NCBI GenBank assembly: GCA_946481275.1
Contig: CAMLMV010000001.1
Span: forward strand, 186,001-250,000
Direction: 5' to 3'
Length of the DNA stretch: 64,000 nt
Source of the DNA: an uncultured Massilia sp.
GTDB taxonomy: Bacteria; Pseudomonadota; Gammaproteobacteria; Burkholderiales; Burkholderiaceae
In this document: piece after piece, positions 45,659-54,600 of the stretch
Position numbering within the stretch: position 1 is the first letter of the stretch
Layout: each line of letters opens with the position of its first letter
Program-made: the position numbers and the translations under genes
Notes under the pieces: model-generated
What the model saw: only the letters and a program-made list of their open reading frames with translations
Database searches by the model: none
What the model was told of the DNA's origin: nothing

Positions 45659-47583
45659 GGCGGCTTGCGCCGGCGGCGCTGCTGGTGCTCGGTCTTGCCG
45701 CACCGGGCGTGCGCGCGGCCGCCGAACCCGGGCAGCTGGCGCGGCTGGAAGGCCTCGTGCGCAGCGCGGACGCCGGCGCGCTCCCGGCGCTGCTGGCGGC
45801 GCAGAATGCGCTGATGGCGGACGCCTATCCGGACCGCATCGCCTACCTGCACTTGCTGCGGCAGGCCTATGCGGACCACGGCGACACCGTCGCGGCCGGC
45901 GAGGCCGCCGAGCGCATCGTGCGGCTGGCGCGGGCGCAGGGCGACGCGCTCAACACCGCGCTCGGACAGCTCGCGCGGGCCGGCACGCTCGCCGCCGTGA
46001 ACGACATCGACATCCGCAACGCCGACCTGCGCGCCCCCGCCTTCACCGCCGCGCTGCAGCAGGCCTACGGCGACGCGTACCTGAAGCTGGGCCAGTTCGA
46101 TTTCGCGCACAGCCATTACCTGAAGGCGCTCGAGATCGCGCGCCAGCATCCGGCGCTGCTCGACCCGACGGTGAACGGGCTGCGCCTGGCCATCGCGAAG
46201 GTGTACGTGTACACGCGCGCGCCGGACAAGGTGCTGTCCACGCTGGCCGCGATCGGACCGGACGGCGGCGCGTTGCCGCCGCCGTCCGCCGTGCGCCGGT
46301 TCGTCATCGAAGGCATCGCCCATGTCATGCAGGGGCATGCGGAGCAGGGGCGCGTCGCCTACAACAGGGGCCTGCAGATCGCGCACGCGCGCGGCCTGAC
46401 CCTGTTCGAGGCGAACGCGCTCGGCAACATCGCCGACAGCTGGCTCGCGGACGGCCGCTACGTGGAGGCCGAGCGCGCGGCGCGCGCCGCGCTGCCGCTG
46501 GCCGTCAAGGCGGGCGATGCGGCCACGCGCCACATCGCGGAGGCGAACCTCGGTTTCGCGCTGGCGGGACAGGGGCGCCTGGCCGAGGGCCTGGCCTGGA
46601 TCGACCGCGTGGTGGCGGAACAGCGGACGGACAAGTCGCTGCCCGACCTGGCGAACGTCCTGCTCGAAAAGAGCCGCATGCTGGAAAAGGCCGGGCAGGT
46701 GCGCCAGGCCCTGCAGGCCCTGCAGGAACACCGCGACGTGGCGGCGAAGCTGGCCGCCGCGGAGCACGAGAACACGGCCAGGGTGCTGCAGGAGCAGTTC
46801 GAGGCGCAGCGCCGCGCCATCCAGATCGAGGGCCTGCGGCGCGAGAACGCGGTGAAGGACGCGCAGATCCGCAAGCGCCGCGTGTGGCAGCTGATCGCCA
46901 CGGGCGGCGCGGGCGTCGCGCTCGTGCTGTGCGGCTTCGTGTGGCGGTTGTACCGCCGCTCGGTGCGCACGAGTGCCCGCCTGCGCGAACTGAACGGGGA
47001 ACTGGCGTTCCACTCCACGCACGACGCCCTGACGGGCCTGTTGAACCGGCGCTCGTTCCGCGACGCGATGGCGGCCCGCGCGCCGGGACCGGGCCGCTGC
47101 TTCGTCCTGCTCGACATCGACCACTTCAAGACCATCAACGACGGCCTGGGCCATGCGGCGGGCGACGAAGTGCTCGTGGAAGTGGCGCGGCGGCTGCGCG
47201 CGGCGGTGGACGGGCGCAGCACCGTGCTGCGCTGGGGCGGCGAGGAATTCCTCGTGCACGCGGACGGCGGCGATGCCGCCTGCCACGCGGACCTCGTGCG
47301 CGCACTGCTGGCGGCTGTGGCGGCGACGCCCGTGACGACCGCGGACGGCCAGCGGCTGGCCGTCACCATCACGGCCGGCGCGCTGTCGTTGCCGGCCGGC
47401 GGCGATGACGCCATCGACTGGCAGCACGCGCTGGCGCTGGCCGACCAGGCCCTGTACCGGGGCAAGCAGGACGGCCGCCGCTGCGGCTGTCTCGACGTCG
47501 CCGACGCCACGGGCGCGGTGGCCCGCAGCATGCGGCTCGCGCCGGACTCAGTGCGCCGGCAGGACGAGAAGCTGCAGGCCTGA
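45655..47583 (+). CDS. TPR-containing membrane diguanylate cyclase
   Basis: A 642-residue protein with a signal peptide, a periplasmic helical-repeat region of TPR type (about 60-370, e.g. AYGDAYLKLGQFDFAHSHYLKAL), a coiled coil, one membrane helix (about 409-432) and a cytoplasmic GGDEF domain with intact WGGEEF (527-532) and DIDHFKTINDGLGH. It should make cyclic-di-GMP under control of a periplasmic ligand or partner. GGAGG sits 5 bases before the ATG and the start overlaps the phosphodiesterase stop, so cyclase and hydrolase are made together. Its end overlaps the opposing hydrolase gene by 36 bases. Confidence 0.9.
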   Translation: MRRLAPAALLVLGLAAPGVRAAAEPGQLARLEGLVRSADAGALPALLAAQNALMADAYPDRIAYLHLLRQAYADHGDTVAAGEAAERIVRLARAQGDALNTALGQLARAGTLAAVNDIDIRNADLRAPAFTAALQQAYGDAYLKLGQFDFAHSHYLKALEIARQHPALLDPTVNGLRLAIAKVYVYTRAPDKVLSTLAAIGPDGGALPPPSAVRRFVIEGIAHVMQGHAEQGRVAYNRGLQIAHARGLTLFEANALGNIADSWLADGRYVEAERAARAALPLAVKAGDAATRHIAEANLGFALAGQGRLAEGLAWIDRVVAEQRTDKSLPDLANVLLEKSRMLEKAGQVRQALQALQEHRDVAAKLAAAEHENTARVLQEQFEAQRRAIQIEGLRRENAVKDAQIRKRRVWQLIATGGAGVALVLCGFVWRLYRRSVRTSARLRELNGELAFHSTHDALTGLLNRRSFRDAMAARAPGPGRCFVLLDIDHFKTINDGLGHAAGDEVLVEVARRLRAAVDGRSTVLRWGGEEFLVHADGGDAACHADLVRALLAAVAATPVTTADGQRLAVTITAGALSLPAGGDDAIDWQHALALADQALYRGKQDGRRCGCLDVADATGAVARSMRLAPDSVRRQDEKLQA

Positions 47584-49506
47584 CGGCGTCTGCGCGGCGT
47601 GGTAGACGCGCTGCGTAGCGGCCTTGAAGTCTTCCGGCTTCGCCTTCGGGATCGTGACGAACGTCTGCGGGTTCAGGTCCACGAGCGGGAACCAGGAACT
47701 CTGCACCTGCACCATGATGCGGTGGCCGCGGCGGAACGTGTGGTTGACGTCGCCCAGGTGGTAGCTGATCGCCTCCACCTTGCCGGGCACGAACGGCTCC
47801 GGATGCTCGAAGCCGTTGCGGAACTTGCCGCGCAGCGGATTCCCGCGTACGAGCTGCTGGTAGCCTGCCATCGTGCCGCGCGGCGGCGCCACGTCGTTGC
47901 CACGCGCCGGCTGTTCGCCGCTCGGGTATTCGGCCGGGTACACATCGATCAGTTTCACGACCCAGTCCGAATCGGTGCCGGTGGTCGACACGAACAGCTT
48001 CGGCGTGACGGGGCCGGCGACCGTGACGTCCTCCTCCAGCACGTCGCTCTGGTACACGAGGACGTCCGGACGCGTGGCGGCGAAGCGCTGGTCCGACACC
48101 ATGTATTCCTGCGGCACCGACGTGGCCGGGTAGCCGATGTACGGCACGGGCTTGTTCGGGTCGGACACGTATTCGTCGAAGCCGGCGCCCGCGGCGGGCT
48201 GCTGCCACGTCAGCGTGCCGTTCGGTCCGAAGTACAGGGTGCGTGCCTTCGCCTGCACGGGCGGCCAGGCGGTATAGCGGCGCCACACGTTGGAGCCGGT
48301 CTCGAACGCCGTCACTTCGGCGATGGGCTGCGCGGGCCTGACGCCCTTGAGCTGCTGCTCGAAGAACGGGAACTGGATGTGCTGGCGGAAGTATTCCCCC
48401 GTCTTGCTGTCGAACGACACGCGGCCCAGCTGCTTGCCGTCGTAGCGCGCCCACCCGCCATGCACCCACGGGCCCATCACGAGGCCGTTGAAGATGCCGG
48501 GGTTGTTCTTCCTGATCGCGTGATAGGTCGTGAACGGGCCTTGCGGATCCTCGGCGTCGAACCAGCCGCCCACCGTCAGCACGGCCGCCTTCACGTTCTT
48601 CAGGTGCGGGGCGATGGCCCGCGTCTGCCAGAAGCCGTCGTAGGTGTCGTGTTCGATTGTCGGCGCGAGCAGTGCGCGCTGCCTGTCGGTCAGCGTGCCC
48701 AGGATGTTCGACAGGGTGCGGTGCTTCAGGAAGAAGTCGTACGAGTCGGCCGCGCCGTAGTCGAAGTCGGCCCACGTCTTCGGCAGCGGGGTGGGGTTCT
48801 GCTGTTCCGTGAACGACGCGTAGAAGCCGAAGTTCGCGGCCAGCATGAACGCGCCGCCGTGGTACGAATCGTCGCCCATGTACAGGTCCGTCACGGGCGC
48901 CTGCGGCGACGCGGCCTTGATCGCCGGGTGCGAATCGATGATGCTCGCGGACGTGTAGAAGCCCGGGTAGCTGATGCCGTAGATGCCCGCCTTGCCGTTG
49001 TTGTTCGGGACGTGCTTGAGCAGCCATTCCATGGTGTCGACCATGTCCTGGCTTTCCTGCCCTTCGCCGGCGGCCCGCCGCGGGTTCACGTGCGGCGTCA
49101 TCTCCTGCCACTTACCCTCCGACATGTAGCGGCCGCGCACGTCCTGCTTGACGAAGATGTAGCCCGCGTCCTCGAATTCCTTCGACGGCCCGATCTGCTT
49201 CGGGAACCAGTCCTCGCCGTAGTGCAGCTCGCCCTCGGCCTGCACGCCCGCGCTGTACGGCGTGCGGTTGATGAGGAACGGGTACGTCTTCGACGCATCC
49301 TTCGGCACGTAGACGACGGTGAACAGCTTCGTCCCGTCGCGCATCGGGATGCGGTATTCGTATTTCGTGTACGTCTCGCGCAGGTCGCGCGGGGCGGGCT
49401 TCGCTTCTTCGGCCGCGTGGACGGCGGCCGGTGGCAGGGCGGAACACGCGAGGGCCACCAGCAGGGTAAGCAGGGGCAGGCGTGCGGGCAGGGAGCGACG
49501 GGTCAT
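47548..49506 (-). CDS. Exported CocE/NonD-type (S15) alpha/beta hydrolase
   Basis: A 652-residue exported protein (signal peptide ending near VHA-AE). The hydrolase core has YRIPMRDGTKL, QDVRGRY and the nucleophile elbow GIYGISYPG (S179), with a late His in GPWVHGGW, followed by the beta-jelly-roll C-terminal domain of the X-Pro dipeptidyl-peptidase/cocaine esterase group. Close types are alpha-amino-acid ester hydrolases and glutaryl acylases, so an ester or amide substrate is expected. AAGGAA lies just before the ATG, and the start overlaps the permease stop by 4 bases: it belongs to the ABC transporter unit. Confidence 0.87.
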   Translation of the reverse strand: MTRRSLPARLPLLTLLVALACSALPPAAVHAAEEAKPAPRDLRETYTKYEYRIPMRDGTKLFTVVYVPKDASKTYPFLINRTPYSAGVQAEGELHYGEDWFPKQIGPSKEFEDAGYIFVKQDVRGRYMSEGKWQEMTPHVNPRRAAGEGQESQDMVDTMEWLLKHVPNNNGKAGIYGISYPGFYTSASIIDSHPAIKAASPQAPVTDLYMGDDSYHGGAFMLAANFGFYASFTEQQNPTPLPKTWADFDYGAADSYDFFLKHRTLSNILGTLTDRQRALLAPTIEHDTYDGFWQTRAIAPHLKNVKAAVLTVGGWFDAEDPQGPFTTYHAIRKNNPGIFNGLVMGPWVHGGWARYDGKQLGRVSFDSKTGEYFRQHIQFPFFEQQLKGVRPAQPIAEVTAFETGSNVWRRYTAWPPVQAKARTLYFGPNGTLTWQQPAAGAGFDEYVSDPNKPVPYIGYPATSVPQEYMVSDQRFAATRPDVLVYQSDVLEEDVTVAGPVTPKLFVSTTGTDSDWVVKLIDVYPAEYPSGEQPARGNDVAPPRGTMAGYQQLVRGNPLRGKFRNGFEHPEPFVPGKVEAISYHLGDVNHTFRRGHRIMVQVQSSWFPLVDLNPQTFVTIPKAKPEDFKAATQRVYHAAQTPSGLQLLVLPAH

Positions 49507-51359
49507 GACTTCCTTGGCAGGTTGATAAAACCGCCAGTATAGATCGCGCCCCCGCCGGCCGTCACGGCCTGCCGCCGCGGCTGCAGGATCATCAGCGACA
49601 GCAGCGCCGGTACGCCGAGCAGCAGGCACGCCACGCACCATGCGATGCGGGCCGTGCGGCCGAGGTCCGCGCGCCGGGTCCACCACGCCGCCCCCGCGCC
49701 GGCCAGGAGCGCGGCGACGAGCGCGGCGGCCCACACGATGGTGGGGCGCGGCTGCACCAGCGGGGCGAACCGGCTCACGCCGTAGTCCGGGACGGTGCCG
49801 TTGTCGACCAGCAGGTCGGGCAGCGACACGAGCGCGTGCAGTGCGGGCGATACCCACCACGCGCGGTGCTCGAACAGCGGAGGGAGGTCGTGCGCCAGCG
49901 TGCGCCGACTCACTTCCTGCACGCGGCCCATATTGTCGACGAGGTAGGTCACCTGTTCCGAGGCGGGCGAACCGTCGAACTGGCGCCGGCCGTAGACGAA
50001 GCTCACGAGCATGCCGTCGGGGACCTGCGCGGCTTCCGCGAGCGCGAGGTCGCCGTACGGGAGCGGCAGGCGCACGTCGGTCGCGGAGACCGGGGCCGCG
50101 GTCGCCGGGGCGAGGATCGCGACGCGGCGGTTGGTGAGCACCAGCATGCGCTGCCCGAGCACGGCGACGCCTCCCACCTGCTCCCGGCCATCCACGCGCA
50201 GGACGTGGCGCAGGCGCATGCCCGGCTGCTCGACCCGGTACAGGTTGTGGGCGTCGTACATCCACTGGAGACCCTGCCGGTCGCCGAGGGAGTCCGGCAC
50301 CGTGTCGAACGTTTCGGGCGTGCCCGGGCCGCCCGCGCCGAACGTGCCCTCGTCGGTACGGTCGCGCGGATTGACGCCGCGGTACTGCATGCGGTCGTGG
50401 CTGAACGTCCACAGGGTTTCGCCCTTGACGAACCGTACCTGGCCCTGTGTCGTCAGGATGCCGCGCACGCCGTACTGGTGGATGGCGTTCGGGACGCGTA
50501 CCATTGTGCCCGCGTCCAGGGCGGTCCGCCACCCGGCCGCGCGCGGATCCGCGCTGCCCGCCAGCGCGGCCCGCATCCGTATCACCGGGTCCGAACGGTA
50601 CGCCGCCGTCGGGCCGCCGGCGGGCGTCGGGGTCATGACCTGCGGATGCGTGCCGGTGGCCACCAGGCCCGCCTGGTACAGCATCGAGCCCGCCCACAAC
50701 AGGGCGACGTACAGGCACGCCTGCAGCGGCAGGGCGGAGGCGGCGGTGGCGACGGTGTCGTCCGCCGTGCTGCGGCCCGGGCGGAATACCGTGTAGAGGA
50801 GTCCCAGCAGGATGACGGCGCTGGCCGCCGTCAGCCCCAGCACCGTCGAGGCGGTGGCCAGGCGGATCGTCAGCACGACGGGCAGCACGAAGACCACGAA
50901 CGCCCAGCGGCTGCGGTGCAGCATGATGTAGCCGCCGGCCAGCCACGCGGTCAACGCGGACAGGGCGAGGTACGCGGCGCCCGCGTAGTGCCGCGCGTCG
51001 ATGACGTTGCGGGTGTAATGCTCCTGCATGCGCAGCGCCGCGCACAGGGGCAGCGCCACGGCCACGGCGATCAGCACGGCCGCGGCCAGCACGAGGGCCG
51101 CCAGGATGCGGGCGCGGTGGACGGGCCTGTGCTGCAGCCAGATCCAGCGGCTCGGCTGGCGGTAGCTGCCGAACTGGTAGACGGCGAGGAAGTGGCCGGA
51201 CAGCACGTAGAAGCCCAGCATGACGATGTGCAGGCCGATCGGCCCGTTGGGGATGTCCAGCATCTGCTGCAGCACGGACAGGGCGACGAGATTCGCGAGC
51301 GCGTACGCTGCGGCGCCGAGACGGAAACGGCGCAGTTCGGCGAGGAAGAATGCGAGCAT
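49503..51359 (-). CDS. ABC transporter permease with large soluble domain
   Basis: A 618-residue protein. The first 230 residues form about six membrane helices of ABC-2 type (from MLAFFLAELRRFRLGAAAYALA-like start). Residues about 240-535 are soluble and beta-rich with repeated short strands and DR/GxG turns, reading like a partial propeller. Two more helices (about 545-595) precede the C-terminus. I find no recognised family for the soluble part. It is 9 bp after the ATPase gene and overlaps the hydrolase start by 4 bases. Confidence 0.75.
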   Translation of the reverse strand: MLAFFLAELRRFRLGAAAYALANLVALSVLQQMLDIPNGPIGLHIVMLGFYVLSGHFLAVYQFGSYRQPSRWIWLQHRPVHRARILAALVLAAAVLIAVAVALPLCAALRMQEHYTRNVIDARHYAGAAYLALSALTAWLAGGYIMLHRSRWAFVVFVLPVVLTIRLATASTVLGLTAASAVILLGLLYTVFRPGRSTADDTVATAASALPLQACLYVALLWAGSMLYQAGLVATGTHPQVMTPTPAGGPTAAYRSDPVIRMRAALAGSADPRAAGWRTALDAGTMVRVPNAIHQYGVRGILTTQGQVRFVKGETLWTFSHDRMQYRGVNPRDRTDEGTFGAGGPGTPETFDTVPDSLGDRQGLQWMYDAHNLYRVEQPGMRLRHVLRVDGREQVGGVAVLGQRMLVLTNRRVAILAPATAAPVSATDVRLPLPYGDLALAEAAQVPDGMLVSFVYGRRQFDGSPASEQVTYLVDNMGRVQEVSRRTLAHDLPPLFEHRAWWVSPALHALVSLPDLLVDNGTVPDYGVSRFAPLVQPRPTIVWAAALVAALLAGAGAAWWTRRADLGRTARIAWCVACLLLGVPALLSLMILQPRRQAVTAGGGAIYTGGFINLPRKS

Positions 51360-51368
51360 GGGATCTCC

Positions 51369-52289
51369 TTACGCGGCAAGCAGGTTGGCGACGGGACGGG
51401 CGTGGCCGTGGGCGAGGAAGGCGTTGACGGCGCGGTCCAGGCCCAGCGGCATCGCCTGGACCGAGTGCGCGCCCAGCAGCTTGAGGCGCGCGCCGAAGCT
51501 GTCGTCCTGGTCGAACACGACGACGTGGGTCAGGCCGTCGATGACCTGTACCTGCAGCACGCCGGGCAGCTGGCGCACTTCCGCCACCTTGGCGGGGAAC
51601 GCGGCGACCCACAGGCGGATGCGGTCGCAGAAGTCGTCCGGGCCGCTCATGTAGCGCATGCGCCCGCGCTCGAGGATCACGAGGTTGTCGGCGACGCGCT
51701 CGATCTCGTCCATCTGGTGCGAGCAGTAGACGACGGTGGCACCGGCGTCGTCCAGGGTACCCTGCAGCATGGCGTCGAGGAAGGCGCGCTTGGCGACGAC
51801 GTCGAGGCCCAGCGTGGGTTCGTCGAGGATCAGCAGTTCCGGGCCCTGCGCCAGCGCCATGGCCAGGTTCAGGCCCGCGCGTTCGCCGCGCGACAGCTCG
51901 CCGATGCGCTGGCCGGGTTCGACGTTGAAATGGCCGAGCACGTCGTCGTAGCGCGCGTCGTTCCAGCGCGGGTATTGGCGGCGCTGCATGTCCGTCAGGT
52001 CGCGCACGCGCATCCACGCCGGCAGCGTGTGCTCTTCGTTGACGAAGCCGATGCGTTCGCGCAGCGCGGGCGTCAGGCGGCGGCAGTCGTGGCCGAGGAT
52101 GCGCGCGCTGCCGCTGGCGGCGGGCTCGAAGCCGAGCAGCACGCGGAACAGCGACGATTTGCCGGCACCGTTGGCGCCCACGAAGGCGTGGATGCCGCCG
52201 CGCGGCAGGCGCAGGGTCAGGTGGTCGAGGGCGGGCTTGCGCTTGTAGACGAGGCACAGGTCCTCGGTATCGATGGCGTAATCGCTCAT
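51369..52289 (-). CDS. ABC transporter ATP-binding protein
   Basis: A 306-residue ATPase. Walker A is GANGAGKSS at 38-46, the signature LSRGERAGL, Walker B LLILDEPTLGLD with the catalytic Glu, and the switch His in YCSHQMDEIE. It is of the drug/antibiotic-type export ATPases often paired with YtrA regulators. The start overlaps the regulator stop by 4 bases. Confidence 0.93.
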   Translation of the reverse strand: MSDYAIDTEDLCLVYKRKPALDHLTLRLPRGGIHAFVGANGAGKSSLFRVLLGFEPAASGSARILGHDCRRLTPALRERIGFVNEEHTLPAWMRVRDLTDMQRRQYPRWNDARYDDVLGHFNVEPGQRIGELSRGERAGLNLAMALAQGPELLILDEPTLGLDVVAKRAFLDAMLQGTLDDAGATVVYCSHQMDEIERVADNLVILERGRMRYMSGPDDFCDRIRLWVAAFPAKVAEVRQLPGVLQVQVIDGLTHVVVFDQDDSFGARLKLLGAHSVQAMPLGLDRAVNAFLAHGHARPVANLLAA

Positions 52290-52696
52290 GCGGTTTTTTT
52301 CGTCTCGTAGTGGGAAAGCTCGGCCGCCACGCGGTCGAGGATGGTCTGCTGCGGATAATCGAGGCCGATCACGTCGCTGACGAAGCGGCCGACCGCCTCG
52401 GCCAGGCGGCGTTCGCGTTCCTCGTCCGACAGGCGCTGGCGCTGCTCGGCCACGAACAATCCGAGTCCGGTGCGGGACAACAGCCAGCCTTCGGCCGTGA
52501 GTTCGGCATAGGCCTTGGCCACCGTGTTCGGATTGATCGACAGCTGCTGCGCCAGGCCGCGCACGCTGGGCAGCGCGTCGCCCGGTATCAGGTCGCCGCC
52601 TGCGATCTGGCGCTTGATGCCGTCGGTGATCTGGCGGGTGATGGGCCGCGGATCGCCGGTCACGATCTGCAGCATCAAAAGGGCACGTCGGGTCAT
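52286..52696 (-). CDS. GntR family regulator, YtrA subfamily
   Basis: A 136-residue protein with an N-terminal winged helix (QITDGIKRQIAGGDLIPGDALPSVRGLAQQLSINPNTVAKAYAELTAEGWL in the typical order) and a short C-terminal helix pair, as in the YtrA group that controls ABC transporter operons, often in response to cell-wall-active antibiotics. An in-frame ATG at 52675 is the other possible start; neither has a clear ribosome site. A palindromic operator lies directly upstream, which implies autoregulation of the regulator-ATPase-permease-hydrolase unit. Confidence 0.93.
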   Translation of the reverse strand: MTRRALLMLQIVTGDPRPITRQITDGIKRQIAGGDLIPGDALPSVRGLAQQLSINPNTVAKAYAELTAEGWLLSRTGLGLFVAEQRQRLSDEERERRLAEAVGRFVSDVIGLDYPQQTILDRVAAELSHYETKKTA

Positions 52697-52705
52697 GGTG
52701 AATTC

Positions 52706-52730
52706 ACTGTACTAGTACAGGTAGTACAGT
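52706..52730. promoter_or_regulatory. Operator of the YtrA-type regulator
   Basis: ACTGTACTA at 52706-52714 and TAGTACAGT at 52722-52730 form a perfect 9-bp inverted repeat around 7 bases. Overlapping it, CTGTACTAGTACAG at 52707-52720 is a perfect 14-base palindrome. GTAC/TAGTAC repeats of this kind are typical sites for YtrA-type GntR proteins. The site starts 10 bp upstream of the regulator start codon, so bound protein would block its own transcription. Confidence 0.75.
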
Positions 52731-52774
52731 AGCACCGGCGTTGCACTCCCGTCAAGCGTTGTCGCGACGTGGTG

Positions 52775-53812
52775 TCAGCGTTCCGCGGAGAGGCTGGCCG
52801 TGCGGCGGCGCAGGAGGAGGCCGGCGCCGCTAACGATGCCGAGGACGGCGGCCAGCAGCGCCGCCTGCGCCAGCGTGCAGCCGGCGGCGAACGCGAGGAT
52901 CGCGGCGGCCAGCTGCCAGCCGTCCAGGTCGAGCGCGCCGACGGTGCCGGCGGCGGCCAGGCCGTACAGCAGGCCGCAGCCGGTGGCGTACCACGTCCCG
53001 CGGCCCGCGAACAGCGGCCGCATCGCGTGCACGCCCGCCAGCACGAGGGCGCCCGCGGCAAGCGCGTCGAGGATGTCGGCGGGCAACCGGAACCAGCCGG
53101 GTGCTGCCGCCAGCAGCGCGAGCGTCTGCCCGAGTGCGAACGCGGCGCCGATGCGTGCCAGCAGCGCCGGCGAACGTACGGCCGCCGGCACGGCCAGCAC
53201 GAGCAGGAGCAGCAGGTAGCGCCCGGCGTCCGCCGCCTGGCGCACGCCCAGCCTGCCGACGGCCAGCCAGCCGCGCCAGGCGCCGCCGTGGTCGCGGTCG
53301 ACGGCAACGCGGCCGCGCGGGGCGTCCAGCAGCGCGAGGGTGGCCGGGCGGCTGGCCAGCACGCCGCCGTGCCAGTCGCTGCGGATGGCCAGGCGGGTGG
53401 CGTGGCCGGGCAGTTCGCGCGCGATGGCGTCGTAGCCGAGCACGAAGCGGCGCGTGCTGGCGCCGGCCGGCGGCACCAGCGTCGCGTGCGCGACGAGCAC
53501 ACGCGGCTCGGCATCGACGGCGACGCGCATGTCCGCGACGTCCACCCACCAGTGGCGGCCATCGTCGGTAACCGGATCGATGTGCGCGCCGAGATAACGC
53601 GCGAGTTCCGCATGAAGGCGGCCCCGCACGGGCAGCGGCGACGCGGGCAGCGGTCGTCCCAGCGCCGCCGCGAGGTCGCGCAGCGGCAGGCGCAGTTCGG
53701 CCAGCACGGCGTCCTCGCGGAATTCGAGCAGCACTTCCGAGCCGGACGCCGCGGCGCTGCCGGACCAGGCCAGCGCGAGCCAGGCGAGGACGAGGCGGAG
53801 CAGGATGTTCAT
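52775..53812 (-). CDS. HupE/UreJ-like membrane protein
   Basis: A 345-residue protein with a signal peptide, a soluble part to about residue 190 (HWWVDVADMRVAVDAEPRVLVAHATLV), and six or so membrane helices of the HupE/UreJ_2 type from about 196 to the end. Such proteins are linked to metal (nickel or cobalt) uptake in some contexts and unassigned in others. No hydrogenase or urease gene is near, so I give no function. Its start overlaps the stop of a small upstream ORF. Confidence 0.72.
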   Translation of the reverse strand: MNILLRLVLAWLALAWSGSAAASGSEVLLEFREDAVLAELRLPLRDLAAALGRPLPASPLPVRGRLHAELARYLGAHIDPVTDDGRHWWVDVADMRVAVDAEPRVLVAHATLVPPAGASTRRFVLGYDAIARELPGHATRLAIRSDWHGGVLASRPATLALLDAPRGRVAVDRDHGGAWRGWLAVGRLGVRQAADAGRYLLLLLVLAVPAAVRSPALLARIGAAFALGQTLALLAAAPGWFRLPADILDALAAGALVLAGVHAMRPLFAGRGTWYATGCGLLYGLAAAGTVGALDLDGWQLAAAILAFAAGCTLAQAALLAAVLGIVSGAGLLLRRRTASLSAER

Positions 53813-53985
53813 CGCGCCTGCGGCGCCCCGGGCGCGGGGTGGAGGGGCTGCGGTGCGGCGGCGACGCGCACGAGTGGGGCGCGCACGGGCACGATGTCGG
53901 CGCCGCTGCGCGACGCGAGGAGCATGGGCACGGCCAGCGCGAGGCTGGCGGCGAGCTGTTTGTAGGGCAGGGCGGGCAGGTGCAT
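53809..53985 (-). CDS. Small exported or membrane peptide, 58 residues
   Basis: From the ATG at 53985 a 58-residue protein reads LAASLALAVPMLLASRS as one hydrophobic stretch, then a Pro-rich tail (HPAPGAPQAR). Its stop overlaps the HupE-like gene start (ATGA), the best sign that it is translated. No homologous family comes to mind. The frame extends 26 codons further upstream, but that part has a poor start. Confidence 0.5.
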   Translation of the reverse strand: MHLPALPYKQLAASLALAVPMLLASRSGADIVPVRAPLVRVAAAPQPLHPAPGAPQAR

Positions 53986-54076
53986 GGTCTCGTGTCGGTT
54001 CCTGCGCCGGAGTATGGATGCGCGGGCCGTCAAGGTGCTCACGGTTTGTGTAAATCTTTGCAAAGACGCCGGTCCG

Positions 54077-54523
54077 CTACTGCAGGACGCGTACCAGCGC
54101 GTTGTCGCTCATCGCGTAGACCGTGCCGTCGGGCGTGACCGTGATCGCGTCGACCGGTCTGAGGCTGCCGATCTCCGTGAAGCGCGTGCCCGTGACGACG
54201 GCCGTGAACTTGCCGCCGTCGTCGGCCGCCTGCGGGTTGGCAAGCGTGTACGTGAGCCCGGTGGCGCCGGGGATGTCCTTGCCGTCGCGCTGCCACTGGT
54301 AGCCGGTGGCCGTGCCGTCCGCCGCCACCGCGAAGGTGACGGCCTGTCCCGCGGCGACCGATTGCGACACCGGCTGGGCCGTGATGGCGGTTCCCGCCGC
54401 GGCCGGAGGCGGGGGCGCCGATGCGACCGGGGCGGGCGTGCCGGTCCCGCCACCGGTGCCGCCGCCGCAAGCGGCGAGAGCGATGGCGAGGGACAGCAGG
54501 GCGGCGCGTGACAACGTGGACAT
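54077..54523 (-). CDS. Ig-domain lipoprotein, apparently truncated
   Basis: A 148-residue lipoprotein (lipobox LAAC, Cys19 in ALAACGGG). AAGGAG precedes the ATG. After a Gly/Pro-rich linker, one Ig-like domain runs from about 45 to 115 (ITAQPVSQSVAAGQAVTFAVAA, YQWQRDGKDIPGAT). The last 27 residues (VDAITVTPDGTVYAMSDNALVRVLQ) look like one blade of an NHL/SMP-type propeller and then stop. In larger relatives the propeller would go on, so this seems a shortened version or a remnant still expressed. Confidence 0.7.
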   Translation of the reverse strand: MSTLSRAALLSLAIALAACGGGTGGGTGTPAPVASAPPPPAAAGTAITAQPVSQSVAAGQAVTFAVAADGTATGYQWQRDGKDIPGATGLTYTLANPQAADDGGKFTAVVTGTRFTEIGSLRPVDAITVTPDGTVYAMSDNALVRVLQ

Positions 54524-54600
54524 CTCGGCTCCTTGTTCGAGGTGGCAAGGATAGCAGCCGGAATGTGTCGCAAAATTCAAAGATTGTCACATCTTCGTAT

